Part shown: one piece after another, positions 33,677 to 41,577 of the stretch
Position numbering within the stretch: the first letter of the stretch is position 1
How the letters are laid out: every line of letters begins with the position of its first letter
Source of the DNA: JAABUE01 sp037440925
Lineage (GTDB): Bacteria; Chloroflexota; Anaerolineae; Anaerolineales; Villigracilaceae
Assembly: GCA_037440925.1 (NCBI GenBank)
Contig: JBBITF010000005.1
Span: forward strand, 1-64,000
Direction of reading: 5' to 3'
Length of the DNA: 64,000 bases
Made by a program: the position numbers and the translations under genes
The notes under the pieces: generated by a model
Database searches by the model: none
What the model was told of the DNA's origin: nothing
Seen by the model: the letters and a program-made list of their open reading frames with translations, nothing else

Positions 33677-34624
33677 TCACAAGCCTTTCAACTGCCGCCA
33701 CAAGGCGGGCAGACGGCGGATTTTTTCCCAGGCGCTCAAATGGGCGCGCTTATTGAAGACATCGTAACCATTTGCTTCGATCGCCTCCAGAATGCCTTGA
33801 TAGAAAGCAGAGGCCGCGCCAATGGCCAGTTGTCCCTCGCGGGAAAGCATCTTGACGCCCGGCCAGGCTTCTTCGTATAGTTGACGAGTGCGTTCGATTT
33901 GGAACTTCATGAACAACCGCCAGGCGTCAGTAACCCGGCCGGCAGACAGGTCTGCTTCGCGGATGCCGTACAACGACAATTCATCTTGTGGCAGATACAG
34001 GCGGCCATTGCGCCAGTCTTCACCCACATCGCGCAGGATGTTGGTCAGTTGTAAAGCCACGCCTAGTTTGATGGCATACGGCACGGCCTGGGTAGTTTGG
34101 AAGCCGACAATATACATGCTCATCAAACCTACCGTAGAAGCAACGCCATAACTATAAGCAGCCACTTCCTCGAAAGTTTGGTAACGCGTCTGGCTCATGT
34201 CGCGCTGGACGCCGTCAATCAGTTGCAGGGCGTAGTGGCGCGGAATGTGGTAACGGGCCAGGGTATCGCTCCATGCGGCGGCGACCAGGTCATCGTCCGC
34301 GTAGGAAGCGTGACGCACCACCTCGCGCCAGTAATCCAATTGACGTTCACGGTCATCTACGGCCGATTCGTCCACAATGTCATCCACCGTGCGGCAAAAA
34401 GCGTACAAAGCGCGCACCGCAGAGCGCTTTTCTTCAGGCAATAAGCCAGAGGCGAGATAGAAGGATTTGCTGTGCTGGGCGGTGATTTTGTCACAAGCGA
34501 CATAAGCGCGCTCCAGGGCTGCATCGCCAGCCCAATACGAGAACAGGGGCCGGGTAGAAGGGTGCGGAATCTTGCCCGCTAAATTGAGCAAGTGATTTTC
34601 CCAATTTGCCTGCATACGCATCAT
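33677..34624 (-). CDS. crtB: Phytoene/squalene synthase family protein (CrtB)
   Basis: A 315-residue prenyl synthase joining two geranylgeranyl diphosphates into phytoene. Both Asp-rich metal motifs are present: TVDDIVDES and NILRDVGEDWRNGRLYLP. The start at the ATG at 34624 has a GGAGGTG site; two further Met codons lie within four residues. It is transcribed divergently from crtI. The pairing with a CrtI-type desaturase makes phytoene synthase more likely than a C30 squalene enzyme, although C30 carotenoids remain possible. Confidence 0.9.
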   Translation of the reverse strand: MMRMQANWENHLLNLAGKIPHPSTRPLFSYWAGDAALERAYVACDKITAQHSKSFYLASGLLPEEKRSAVRALYAFCRTVDDIVDESAVDDRERQLDYWREVVRHASYADDDLVAAAWSDTLARYHIPRHYALQLIDGVQRDMSQTRYQTFEEVAAYSYGVASTVGLMSMYIVGFQTTQAVPYAIKLGVALQLTNILRDVGEDWRNGRLYLPQDELSLYGIREADLSAGRVTDAWRLFMKFQIERTRQLYEEAWPGVKMLSREGQLAIGAASAFYQGILEAIEANGYDVFNKRAHLSAWEKIRRLPALWRQLKGL

Positions 34625-34648
34625 GCACCTCCGAAATCTGATGGACAG

Positions 34649-34723
34649 ATTGTACCTATTTTGTAGAATTTGTCAATGTTTTGCACATAAATATATTGAC
34701 AAAAAGTAAACAATGTGTATAAT
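34649..34723. promoter_or_regulatory. Divergent crtB/crtI promoters with symmetric inverted repeat
   Basis: For crtB, the minus strand has TTGACA (34676-34671), a 16-base spacer and TACAAT (34654-34649). For crtI, TTGACA (34696-34701), 16 bases and TATAAT (34718-34723). The two -35 boxes belong to a perfect 9-bp inverted repeat, TTTGTCAAT at 34669-34677 and ATTGACAAA at 34695-34703, centred on an AT-rich 17-base core. A regulator bound here would cover both promoters. Confidence 0.72.
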
Positions 34724-34789
34724 ATGGACGTATTCAATCAACCTTACCTGTTCCTCGTCCCGCGAGTGAAAAGACATATAAGGAGAACC

Positions 34790-36328
34790 ATGCAACAAAA
34801 ACCAACTGCCCTTGTGATCGGCGCCGGCATCGGCGGAATTGCCGTTGCCGGTCGTCTGGCGCGCAATGGCTATGACGTGACCGTGCTGGAAAAGAACGGT
34901 CAGCCCGGCGGCCGCTGCGGTCAAATCATCCGCGACGGTCACCGCTTCGATATCGGCCCGACGCTGTTCCTGATGCCCGAAGTTTGGGAGGAGACCTTTG
35001 CCGCGTTGAGCGAAACGATGAGCGATCACCTCGACCTGCGCCGCATTGACCCGACCTACACCGTCCACTTCGACGACGGCCTGAAAATCCGCCTGACCTC
35101 CAACATCGGCGAGATGCAGGCGCAACTGGAGGCCATCGAGCCGACCGCTTTCACCGGTTTTTTGAGTTACATCGCCGAGGGCGCCAGACACTACAAACTC
35201 TCGCTGGAAAAATTCGTTGGGCGCAATTTCTACAACATCTTCGAGTATTTCAGCCCGAAGAACCTGCCGCTTATCTTCCAACTCAAGGCGCTGCAAAAGC
35301 ATTACGCCAACGCCGGGCGCTTCTTCAAGGATGAACGCCTGAAGGCCGCCTTCACCTTCCAGAACATGTATCTGGGTCTCAGTCCTTACGACGCGCCCGC
35401 CACCTACTCCCTGCTGCAATACACCGAATTGGCCGAGGGCGTCTGGTACCCGATGGGCGGGATGTATGCCGCTATCCAGGCGCTGGTCGAAATTGCAGAG
35501 AAACTGGGCGTGAAGTTCGTGTACAACGCCCCCGTGAAGGCGTTGAGGGTCGAAGGTTCGAGGGTCGCAGGCGCGGTGCTGGAGGACGGCCGGGAAATGA
35601 CTGCCGACCTCTTCGTCGGCAACGCCGACCTGCCCTACATCTACAAAGAATTGCTGCCCGACCGCGCCGAAGCCGAAGCGTTGGACAAAAAACTTTACAC
35701 CTGCTCCACCCTGATGTTTTATTGGGGGGTAGACCGGCAGTATCCGCAAATCCAGCATCACAACATCTTTCTGGGCGGCGATTACAAAGCCTCCTTTGAT
35801 CGCATTTTCAAAGACCACAGCCTGCCCGAATCGCCCTCCTTCTACGTCCACGCCCCGGCTCGTACCGATCCTGCCGCCGCGCCTGCCGGTCAAGACACGC
35901 TCTTCGTATTGGTGCCGGTCGGCCATCTGAGCGCCCGCACCAGGCAAGACTGGCAAGCCATGACCGAAAAGGCGCGTCAAACCGTCTTTGCCCGCCTCGA
36001 AAAGGACCTGGGCATCGGCGACCTGCGCGAACACATCAAATTCGAAATTACATACACGCCGCTCGATTGGAAAGAACGCTTCAACCTGGACAAGGGCGCG
36101 GCCTTTGGCCTCAGTCACAACTTCTGGCAGGTGGGCTATCTGCGCCCGCAAAACCGCCACAAAAAATATAAAAACCTGTACTTTGCGGGCGCATCCACAC
36201 ATCCCGGCACAGGGCTGCCCATCGTACTGCTGTCTGCAAAACTGACCGCTGAACGCATCCTCAAAGAAGCCAGCAAGTTACAGGTTGTAAACTACCGCTG
36301 GCGCCGGGAGTTGCAGACACAGCCTTGA
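34790..36328 (+). CDS. crtI: CrtI-type phytoene desaturase
   Basis: A 512-residue FAD-dependent carotenoid desaturase. The N-terminal Rossmann motif reads VIGAGIGGIAVAGRLARNG and continues to PGGRCG. The C-terminal GASTHPGTGLPIVLLSAKLTAERI is the characteristic CrtI tail. Start at the ATG at 34790 with an AGGAG site. It introduces double bonds into the phytoene made by CrtB; the number of steps cannot be read from sequence. The regulator gene follows, 83 bases after the stop. Confidence 0.93.
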   Translation: MQQKPTALVIGAGIGGIAVAGRLARNGYDVTVLEKNGQPGGRCGQIIRDGHRFDIGPTLFLMPEVWEETFAALSETMSDHLDLRRIDPTYTVHFDDGLKIRLTSNIGEMQAQLEAIEPTAFTGFLSYIAEGARHYKLSLEKFVGRNFYNIFEYFSPKNLPLIFQLKALQKHYANAGRFFKDERLKAAFTFQNMYLGLSPYDAPATYSLLQYTELAEGVWYPMGGMYAAIQALVEIAEKLGVKFVYNAPVKALRVEGSRVAGAVLEDGREMTADLFVGNADLPYIYKELLPDRAEAEALDKKLYTCSTLMFYWGVDRQYPQIQHHNIFLGGDYKASFDRIFKDHSLPESPSFYVHAPARTDPAAAPAGQDTLFVLVPVGHLSARTRQDWQAMTEKARQTVFARLEKDLGIGDLREHIKFEITYTPLDWKERFNLDKGAAFGLSHNFWQVGYLRPQNRHKKYKNLYFAGASTHPGTGLPIVLLSAKLTAERILKEASKLQVVNYRWRRELQTQP

Positions 36329-36364
36329 CCCTGCAATTTTCGACTAAAAATGGGTACAATTTAT

Positions 36365-36381
36365 TTGCAAAAACTTTGCAA
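36365..36381. promoter_or_regulatory. Palindrome in the carH-like leader, possible operator
   Basis: TTGCAAA-AAC-TTTGCAA is a perfect 7+3+7 palindrome. It lies 4 bases downstream of a TACAAT box (36355-36360) and 30 bases upstream of the regulator's ATG, where a bound repressor would block transcription. Autoregulation is inferred only. Confidence 0.45.
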
Positions 36382-36411
36382 CTCGATTCACCTTTGTACC
36401 CGGAGAAACCA

Positions 36412-37719
36412 ATGGCTATCAGCACCACCCCTACCTATAACTTGAAAGTCGTTCTCAAAGAGACCGGTCTGGCCGCCGACACTCTGCGCGCCTGGGAGCG
36501 CCGCTACGGCCTTCCCCTGCCCCAGCGCACCCCCGGCGGGCATCGCCTGTATTCCCAACGCGACATCGAGATCGTCAAATGGCTGATGGCAAAACAAGAA
36601 GAGGGGCTGTCCATCTCCCGCGCGGTGGATTTGTGGAAGGAACTCATCGCTTCGGGGCAGGACCCGCTGGATGCCGACCGTCAAATGGACATTTTCTCGG
36701 CCCCAGCCGCAAACCTGGACACCGCCCGTCAGCGCTGGATAGAAGCCTGCCTGGCCTTCGATGAACTTCGCGTCGAGCAGGCGCTCAATCAGGCCTTTGC
36801 CATTTTCCCAGTCGAGTCGGTTTGTATGGAAATTTTGCAAAAAGGGCTGGTCGAAATGGGAGAACTCTGGTTTCAAAACCGCGCCAGCGTCCAACAGGAA
36901 CATTTTGCCTCTGCCCTGGCCATGCGCCGCCTCGACACGCTGCTGGCGGCCTCGCCTGCGCCTACCCGCAAACAGACGGTCATCGTCGGCTGCCCTGCCA
37001 ACGAGTGGCACGCCTTTACTCCCCTATTGTTGACTCTGTTGCTGCGCCGGCGCGGATTGCACACCATCCACCTGGGCGCCAATGTCCCTACCGAGCGTTT
37101 TGAAGACACGATCGCCGCTGTGCGCGCCAATCTGGTGATTCTTGTTGCGCAAACGCTCATCACCGCCGCTACGTTGCAATCTACCGCCCAATTGCTGACG
37201 CGTTTGCGCGTCCATGTTGGCTATGGTGGGCGTATCTTCAACCTGCACCCCACGTTGACGGCCTCCATCCCCGCTCATTATCTCGGCGATACGCTGATGG
37301 CTTCACTCGACACCGTGGAAACGCTGTTGCAGGCTGCTTTTGAACCCGTGCAGGCCAAGAGTCTCTCGTCAGAATATGTCGAAGCGCGTCGGATGTTCAT
37401 CGCTCACCGTCTGCACATCGAAAGCACGGTAAAAGAAAAAATTCCTCTCGCCGCCCAGCCCGAAGGCTTCGAGGCTGGTATTCACTTCCTTGGCGATAAC
37501 ATCGTTGCTGCCCTGCAACTGGGCGATATGCAATATGTCAACGCGGAAATGGAATGGTTGAAAGTCTTGATGGAATGGTATCAGCGTCCCCGAGAAGAAT
37601 TGGCCATCTTCATGGAAACATACTTGCAAGCCGTAGATCAACACATCAATGGGTCGGGATCGCCCATCAAAGCCTGGCTGAAGGCTCAAGCAAAATCAGT
37701 CAACTCAGGAGTCCCATGA
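36412..37719 (+). CDS. CarH/LitR-like MerR regulator with B12-binding domain
   Basis: A 435-residue transcription factor. Residues 9-75 are a MerR winged helix (TLRAWERRYGLPLPQRTPGGHRLY). The four-helix part of a cobalamin-binding module (about 100-183) carries the W-x9-EH signature of the light-sensing CarH group: Trp153, Val160, Glu163, His164. The Rossmann part has His200 as candidate lower ligand and IHLGANVP. The position after the Trp, a His that becomes the second cobalt ligand in light-exposed Thermus CarH, is Phe154. About 120 extra C-terminal residues (from 315) are unassigned. Behind crtI, it probably represses carotenoid genes in the dark. RBS GGAG. Confidence 0.85.
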   Translation: MAISTTPTYNLKVVLKETGLAADTLRAWERRYGLPLPQRTPGGHRLYSQRDIEIVKWLMAKQEEGLSISRAVDLWKELIASGQDPLDADRQMDIFSAPAANLDTARQRWIEACLAFDELRVEQALNQAFAIFPVESVCMEILQKGLVEMGELWFQNRASVQQEHFASALAMRRLDTLLAASPAPTRKQTVIVGCPANEWHAFTPLLLTLLLRRRGLHTIHLGANVPTERFEDTIAAVRANLVILVAQTLITAATLQSTAQLLTRLRVHVGYGGRIFNLHPTLTASIPAHYLGDTLMASLDTVETLLQAAFEPVQAKSLSSEYVEARRMFIAHRLHIESTVKEKIPLAAQPEGFEAGIHFLGDNIVAALQLGDMQYVNAEMEWLKVLMEWYQRPREELAIFMETYLQAVDQHINGSGSPIKAWLKAQAKSVNSGVP

Positions 37720-37824
37720 ATATTCGTATTGTCACCGAAATCAGGTCGCGACGGAGATCGTGCTGGGTGTAATTTTGGTTCTTTAGCAAAAGATTCTCCC
37801 TCATCTCCAGGAGTCCCCTCTCCC

Positions 37825-37997
37825 TTGCATCGAATTGCACGAATAACACGAATCTTCGTTCCTTGCATCGAATTGCACGAATAACACGAATCCTTGTTTT
37901 TCCATCGAACGAAGCGAAGTGTTTTTTGCTCAATTCGTGTCACTCGATGTCAAACAACCTTCGCTCAATTCGTGCCATTCGATGCCAAAATAAGGAA
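37825..37997. repeat. ATTCG-type repeat cluster upstream of the MFS gene
   Basis: The spacer 37720-38002 holds no gene. It contains two near-identical tandem copies of a stretch beginning TTGCATCGAATTGCACGAAT (about 37825 and 37863). Oppositely oriented copies follow (CAATTCGTGTCACTCGATG near 37931, CAATTCGTGCCATTCGATGCC near 37966). The same unit makes the array at 39982-40241. Confidence 0.8.
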
Positions 37998-38002
37998 TAA
38001 TT

Positions 38003-39253
38003 ATGAATAACAAACGTCTCCTCTCCATCTTCCTCGTCGTCTTCGTTGACCTGCTCGGCTTCAGCCTCATCCTCCCGCTGCTGCCCTACTACGCCGAAGA
38101 ATACGGCGCCACGCCGTTCGTCACCGGCCTGCTGGTGGCCTCCTACGCCGCCGCCTCGTTCATCGGCGCGCCCATCTTCGGCCGCCTCTCCGACCGTTAC
38201 GGCCGCCGACCGATTTTGATGCTCAGCGTTTTCGGCACGCTGCTGGGCTTCCTGCTGCTCGGCTTTGCCGCGCCCCTCGGCGGGGCGCTGGCGCGCGCCG
38301 TGGCCCCCTCCGCCGCCTCGACCTTCGTGCTGGGCGTGCTGTTCTTCGCCCGCATCCTGGACGGATTGACGGCGGGCAACATCACCGTCGCCCAGGCCTA
38401 CATCTCCGACGTGACCGACGAAAAGAACCGCGCCAGGGGGCTCGGCCTCATCGGCGCGGCGTTCGGCCTCGGCTTCATCATCGGGCCGGCCCTGGGCGGG
38501 CTGCTCAGCAAAGCAGGCTACAGCGTCCCGGCCTTCGCCGCCGCCGGCGTGGCGACCCTCAACCTGCTGGCCATCGCCTTCTTCCTGCCCGAATCGCTCA
38601 CCCTGGCGCGGCGGGCAGAGATGGCTCAGGTCCAGCGTCCACCGTTCACCCTGGCAGCGCTGCTGCAGGCCCTGCGCCGTCCCGTCGTCGGACCGCTGCT
38701 CCACCTGCGCTTCTTCTACGGCCTGGCTTTCGCCCTCTTCCAGAGCATCTTCCCGCTCTACGCCCAGGCCATCGGCCTGACCTCCGACCGCACCGGCTAC
38801 GTCCTGGCCTACGTCGGCCTCCTGTCAATCATCGTCCAGGGCGGTCTGATCGGCGCGCTGACCAAACGCTTCCGCGAGAACAGCCTCATTATCACCGGCT
38901 TGTGGGTGATGGGCTTCTCCTTCATCGGCTGGGCGCTCACCCGCGACCTGTGGGCGCTGCTCATCGTCCTCCTGCCGCTGGCAGTTTCGGGCGGCGTGCT
39001 GAACACCGTCATCCAATCGGCGCTGACCAAATCGGTCGCCCGCGACGAACTGGGCGGCACGCTCGGCCTGGCCGGCGCGCTCGAATCGATCACCCGCGTC
39101 ATCGCCCCAGCCATCGGCGGCTTCCTGCTCGGCACGCTGGGCGTCTGGGCGCCGGGCGTCTTTTCGGCGCTGATGCTGCTCTGGTCGGTCTGGTTCGCCT
39201 ATCGGCGGATCATCCTGGTCAAGACCGCCCTCCCGGAGGCGACCCATGCCTGA
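38003..39253 (+). CDS. MFS transporter, TetA-like drug efflux family
   Basis: A 416-residue transporter with twelve predicted membrane helices. The motif-A loop GRLSDRYGRRP lies between helices 2 and 3, and FARILDGLTAGNITVAQAYISDVT is characteristic of the TetA/multidrug subgroup. Substrate unknown. Base composition is visibly more GC-rich than the flanking carH and Rieske genes, and repeat arrays lie on both sides, which may mark later acquisition. It overlaps the next gene by 8 bases. An AAGGA-like site precedes the ATG. Confidence 0.88.
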   Translation: MNNKRLLSIFLVVFVDLLGFSLILPLLPYYAEEYGATPFVTGLLVASYAAASFIGAPIFGRLSDRYGRRPILMLSVFGTLLGFLLLGFAAPLGGALARAVAPSAASTFVLGVLFFARILDGLTAGNITVAQAYISDVTDEKNRARGLGLIGAAFGLGFIIGPALGGLLSKAGYSVPAFAAAGVATLNLLAIAFFLPESLTLARRAEMAQVQRPPFTLAALLQALRRPVVGPLLHLRFFYGLAFALFQSIFPLYAQAIGLTSDRTGYVLAYVGLLSIIVQGGLIGALTKRFRENSLIITGLWVMGFSFIGWALTRDLWALLIVLLPLAVSGGVLNTVIQSALTKSVARDELGGTLGLAGALESITRVIAPAIGGFLLGTLGVWAPGVFSALMLLWSVWFAYRRIILVKTALPEATHA

Positions 39254-39983
39254 GAGACGGCTGCGCTTCGTCTTCTGGGCCCTCGGCCTGCTGGCCGTTT
39301 TGACGGGCGGATTCGTCCTCTGGGGCGCGACCCCCGCCCGCCCGATGCCCGAAGCGTTTGACCTCGTCCCCGGCCTGGCGGACGTGGCCCCGTCCGAACG
39401 CTGGCTGACCTTCACCCCCGATGGCGGCCCGCCGACCGTCGGCCTGATTCTCTACCCCGGCGGCCGCGTCGACTTCCGCGCCTACGCCCCCACCGCCCAG
39501 GCCATTGCCGATCAGGGCTATCTGGTCGTCCTGGTGCGGATGCCGCTCAACCTGGCCGTCTTCGACCCGGACGTTGCCGCGCAGGTCATCGCCGCCTATC
39601 CGCAGATCGAACGCTGGGCGGTAGGCGGTCACTCCCTGGGCGGGGCGATGGCGGCCCATTTTGTGGCCACCCACCCCGGGTCGGCGGACGGACTCGTCCT
39701 GTGGGCGGCCTACCCCGCTTCGTCGGATGACCTGAGTCAATCAGGCGTGCGCGTCGTCTCGATCTCGGCCTCCCTTGATGGCCTGGCCACCCCCGACAAA
39801 ATCGCCGCTTCCGTCCCGCTCCTGCCGCCCGACACCGTCTGGGTGACCATCGAAGGCGGCAATCACGCCCAATTTGGCTGGTACGGCGAACAATCGGGCG
39901 ATTCCCCCGCTGCCATCACGCGTGAAGCCCAGCAGGCGCAAATCGTGGACGCCACCGTCGCCCTACTGGAAAGCCTGAAATAA
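39246..39983 (+). CDS. Alpha/beta hydrolase with N-terminal membrane anchor
   Basis: A 245-residue protein. A single N-terminal hydrophobic helix (about 8-27) acts as signal anchor or signal peptide. The domain that follows has YPGGRVDFRAYAP as the oxyanion region, GGHSLGGAMAAHF with the nucleophile Ser, and GGNHAQFGWYG with the likely catalytic His, as in the abhydrolase_5 group. It overlaps the MFS gene by 8 bases and shares its high GC content, so the two form one unit. Substrate unknown; probably active outside the membrane. Confidence 0.78.
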   Translation: MPERRLRFVFWALGLLAVLTGGFVLWGATPARPMPEAFDLVPGLADVAPSERWLTFTPDGGPPTVGLILYPGGRVDFRAYAPTAQAIADQGYLVVLVRMPLNLAVFDPDVAAQVIAAYPQIERWAVGGHSLGGAMAAHFVATHPGSADGLVLWAAYPASSDDLSQSGVRVVSISASLDGLATPDKIAASVPLLPPDTVWVTIEGGNHAQFGWYGEQSGDSPAAITREAQQAQIVDATVALLESLK

Positions 39984-40241
39984 TTCGCCTTATTCGTGCC
40001 ATTCGATGCTAAAACCAACATCGGCGTAATTCGTGCCATTTGATGCTAAAAACATTAGACAATTCGCGTAATTCGTGTAATTCGATGCCAAAAAACCAAA
40101 TTCGCGTAATTCGTGCCATTTGATGCTAAAAACATTAGACAATTCGCGTAATTCGTGTAATTCGATGCCAAAAAACCAAATTCGCCTCATTCGTGCCATT
40201 CGATGCTAAAAACAAAATTCGTGCCATTCGATGCCAAAAAA
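39982..40241. repeat. ATTCG-type tandem array with a perfect 80-bp duplication
   Basis: Units of about 25 bases (ATTCGTGCCATTCGATGCTAAAA and variants) follow each other. Bases 40024-40103 are repeated exactly as 40104-40183. The array begins at the stop codon of the hydrolase gene and ends 12 bases before the Rieske ATG. It is not a CRISPR array, since the intervening sequence is repeated too. Confidence 0.9.
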
Positions 40242-40252
40242 CAGGAGATACC

Positions 40253-40624
40253 ATGAGCAACCGCACCTTCTTCACCTCTCTCTCTGACTTCCCCTCCAGC
40301 GGCAAAGCCGTCTTCAAAGTCGGTGACCTGCCGGTGCTGGCCGTCAAATCTGGCGAGGCCTTCTACGCCATCGCCAACAAATGCCCCCATCTCGGCCTGC
40401 CGCTGGCCGGCGGCAAAGTGGACGGCGAGACCATCGCCTGTCCCTTCCACGGCAGCAAATTCGACCTGAAAACCGGCCAAAACCTGGACTGGGTGACCGG
40501 CTTCGTCGGCATGCGCATCCCCGAATGGTCGCGTCGCCTGCTGGAGATGGGCAAACAACCCGCCCCCGTGCAGGTCTATTCGCTGGTGATTGAAGAGGGG
40601 AAACTGTATGTTGAGACCGCGTAG
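40253..40624 (+). CDS. Rieske [2Fe-2S] ferredoxin-like protein
   Basis: A 123-residue single-domain Rieske protein of the soluble, nitrite-reductase-small-subunit/biphenyl-ferredoxin type. Cluster ligands are Cys44 and His46 in CPHLG, and Cys63 and His66 in CPFHG. No membrane anchor. The ATG at 40253 has an AGGAG site. It lies alone between repeat elements, so its redox partner is not evident. The stop codon overlaps a perfect 13-bp hairpin. Confidence 0.88.
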   Translation: MSNRTFFTSLSDFPSSGKAVFKVGDLPVLAVKSGEAFYAIANKCPHLGLPLAGGKVDGETIACPFHGSKFDLKTGQNLDWVTGFVGMRIPEWSRRLLEMGKQPAPVQVYSLVIEEGKLYVETA

Positions 40625-40648
40625 GACAACTGCTTGCAGTTGTCCTAC
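40621..40648. repeat. Perfect 13-bp hairpin of the TAGGACA repeat family
   Basis: GTAGGACAACTGC and its exact complement enclose a TT loop. There is no T-tract, so it is a REP-like repeat that may also mark the 3' end of the Rieske mRNA. Relatives are at 29706-29733 and 57529-57577. The rest of the spacer to 40748 holds no gene. Confidence 0.7.
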
Positions 40649-40748
40649 GAAATGTGTCGTACCGACGGGCTGAAGCCTATGGGTGAGGAGCGCAGCGCAG
40701 AAGCGGAGCCATCTTTATTGCAATGAACTCGAACATCCCCGGATTCGA

Positions 40749-41576
40749 TTAGGGGTTGATTCTGACGTCAGCGCTCATACCCCAGCGGAGGGCAGGTGGC
40801 TGTTCCTGCAAGCGAATCTTGACGCGAAAGACAACATCGCCGCCAATGGTCTCGGAAATGGGTGAAATAGCGGTCACCTGGCCGGGAAATTCCTTATCGA
40901 GCGCTTCCACATAAACCAGAGCGGGTTGACCAATCGCTACGGCGGCAACGTTGAGCTCGCTCAGGTCAGTGGTCTCGACTTGCAAGGTCGTCAGATCGGC
41001 CAGGACGACGGCCGTCTGAGCGGGCCGCACATACTCGCCCGGCTTTATGTCAATTGAGACAACCGTGCCGTTAAAGGGCGCAATCAGCGTGCCTTGCGCC
41101 AGCAAGGCTTTAGCGGTTTTGAGGGCGGCTGCCTTTGCGGCTGCCCTGGCATCGGCGCGTAGGATTTGCTCGCGCGGACCGCTCAGGTAGACGATTCTGC
41201 CGGCCTCGTTGGTATATTTGCGGCGGTAACGCTGGAGAGTAGCCTCCAGTTCTGCGGCGCGCAGGTCGGCTTCGGCGGCAGCGACAGCAAACTGCAGTTC
41301 GGCGGTATCGAGCGTTGCCAGCGCCTGCCCGGCCTGGACCTGTTGTCCTTCCCGCACGAGGACTTCTTTGACCAGGCCAGAGATGACAAAGCCCAGTTGC
41401 GCCTCTTGAGCCGGGATGACCTCTGCCGAGGCTTTGACAGTTTTCACGGCAGCAGGTTCTGACGCAGCATTCGCCTCTAGGTTAATGGCGGGCAGGGGCG
41501 TAACGGCTGCTTGCGAGCCGCAGGCAGAGACCCAGAGCGCCAGCGCCAGGGCCATCGTCCACAAGTAACGCATCAT
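40749..41576 (-). CDS. HlyD-like adaptor lipoprotein (copy 2)
   Basis: A 275-residue lipoprotein with signal peptide and lipobox LWVSAC (Cys about 19). The mature part has a lipoyl half motif (LVKEVLVREGQQVQAGQALATLD), an alpha-helical hairpin rich in Ala and Glu (about 90-155), the second half motif (LIAPFNGTVVSIDIKPGE) and a beta-barrel ending LRWGMSADVRI. This is the architecture of membrane-fusion proteins. It is a paralogue of the next gene upstream, 1 base away. No ABC or RND transporter is adjacent, so the partner is unknown. Confidence 0.82.
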   Translation of the reverse strand: MMRYLWTMALALALWVSACGSQAAVTPLPAINLEANAASEPAAVKTVKASAEVIPAQEAQLGFVISGLVKEVLVREGQQVQAGQALATLDTAELQFAVAAAEADLRAAELEATLQRYRRKYTNEAGRIVYLSGPREQILRADARAAAKAAALKTAKALLAQGTLIAPFNGTVVSIDIKPGEYVRPAQTAVVLADLTTLQVETTDLSELNVAAVAIGQPALVYVEALDKEFPGQVTAISPISETIGGDVVFRVKIRLQEQPPALRWGMSADVRINP

Positions 41577-41577
41577 C

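Noticed and set aside
34673..36202. 509-residue minus-strand reading frame opposite crtI
   Set aside because: It lies antisense to the well-supported desaturase gene and has no recognisable motif or ribosome-binding site.
40024..40183. CRISPR-like regular array
   Set aside because: The intervening sequence is repeated together with the unit (an exact 80-bp period), so there are no unique spacers, and no cas genes are present.
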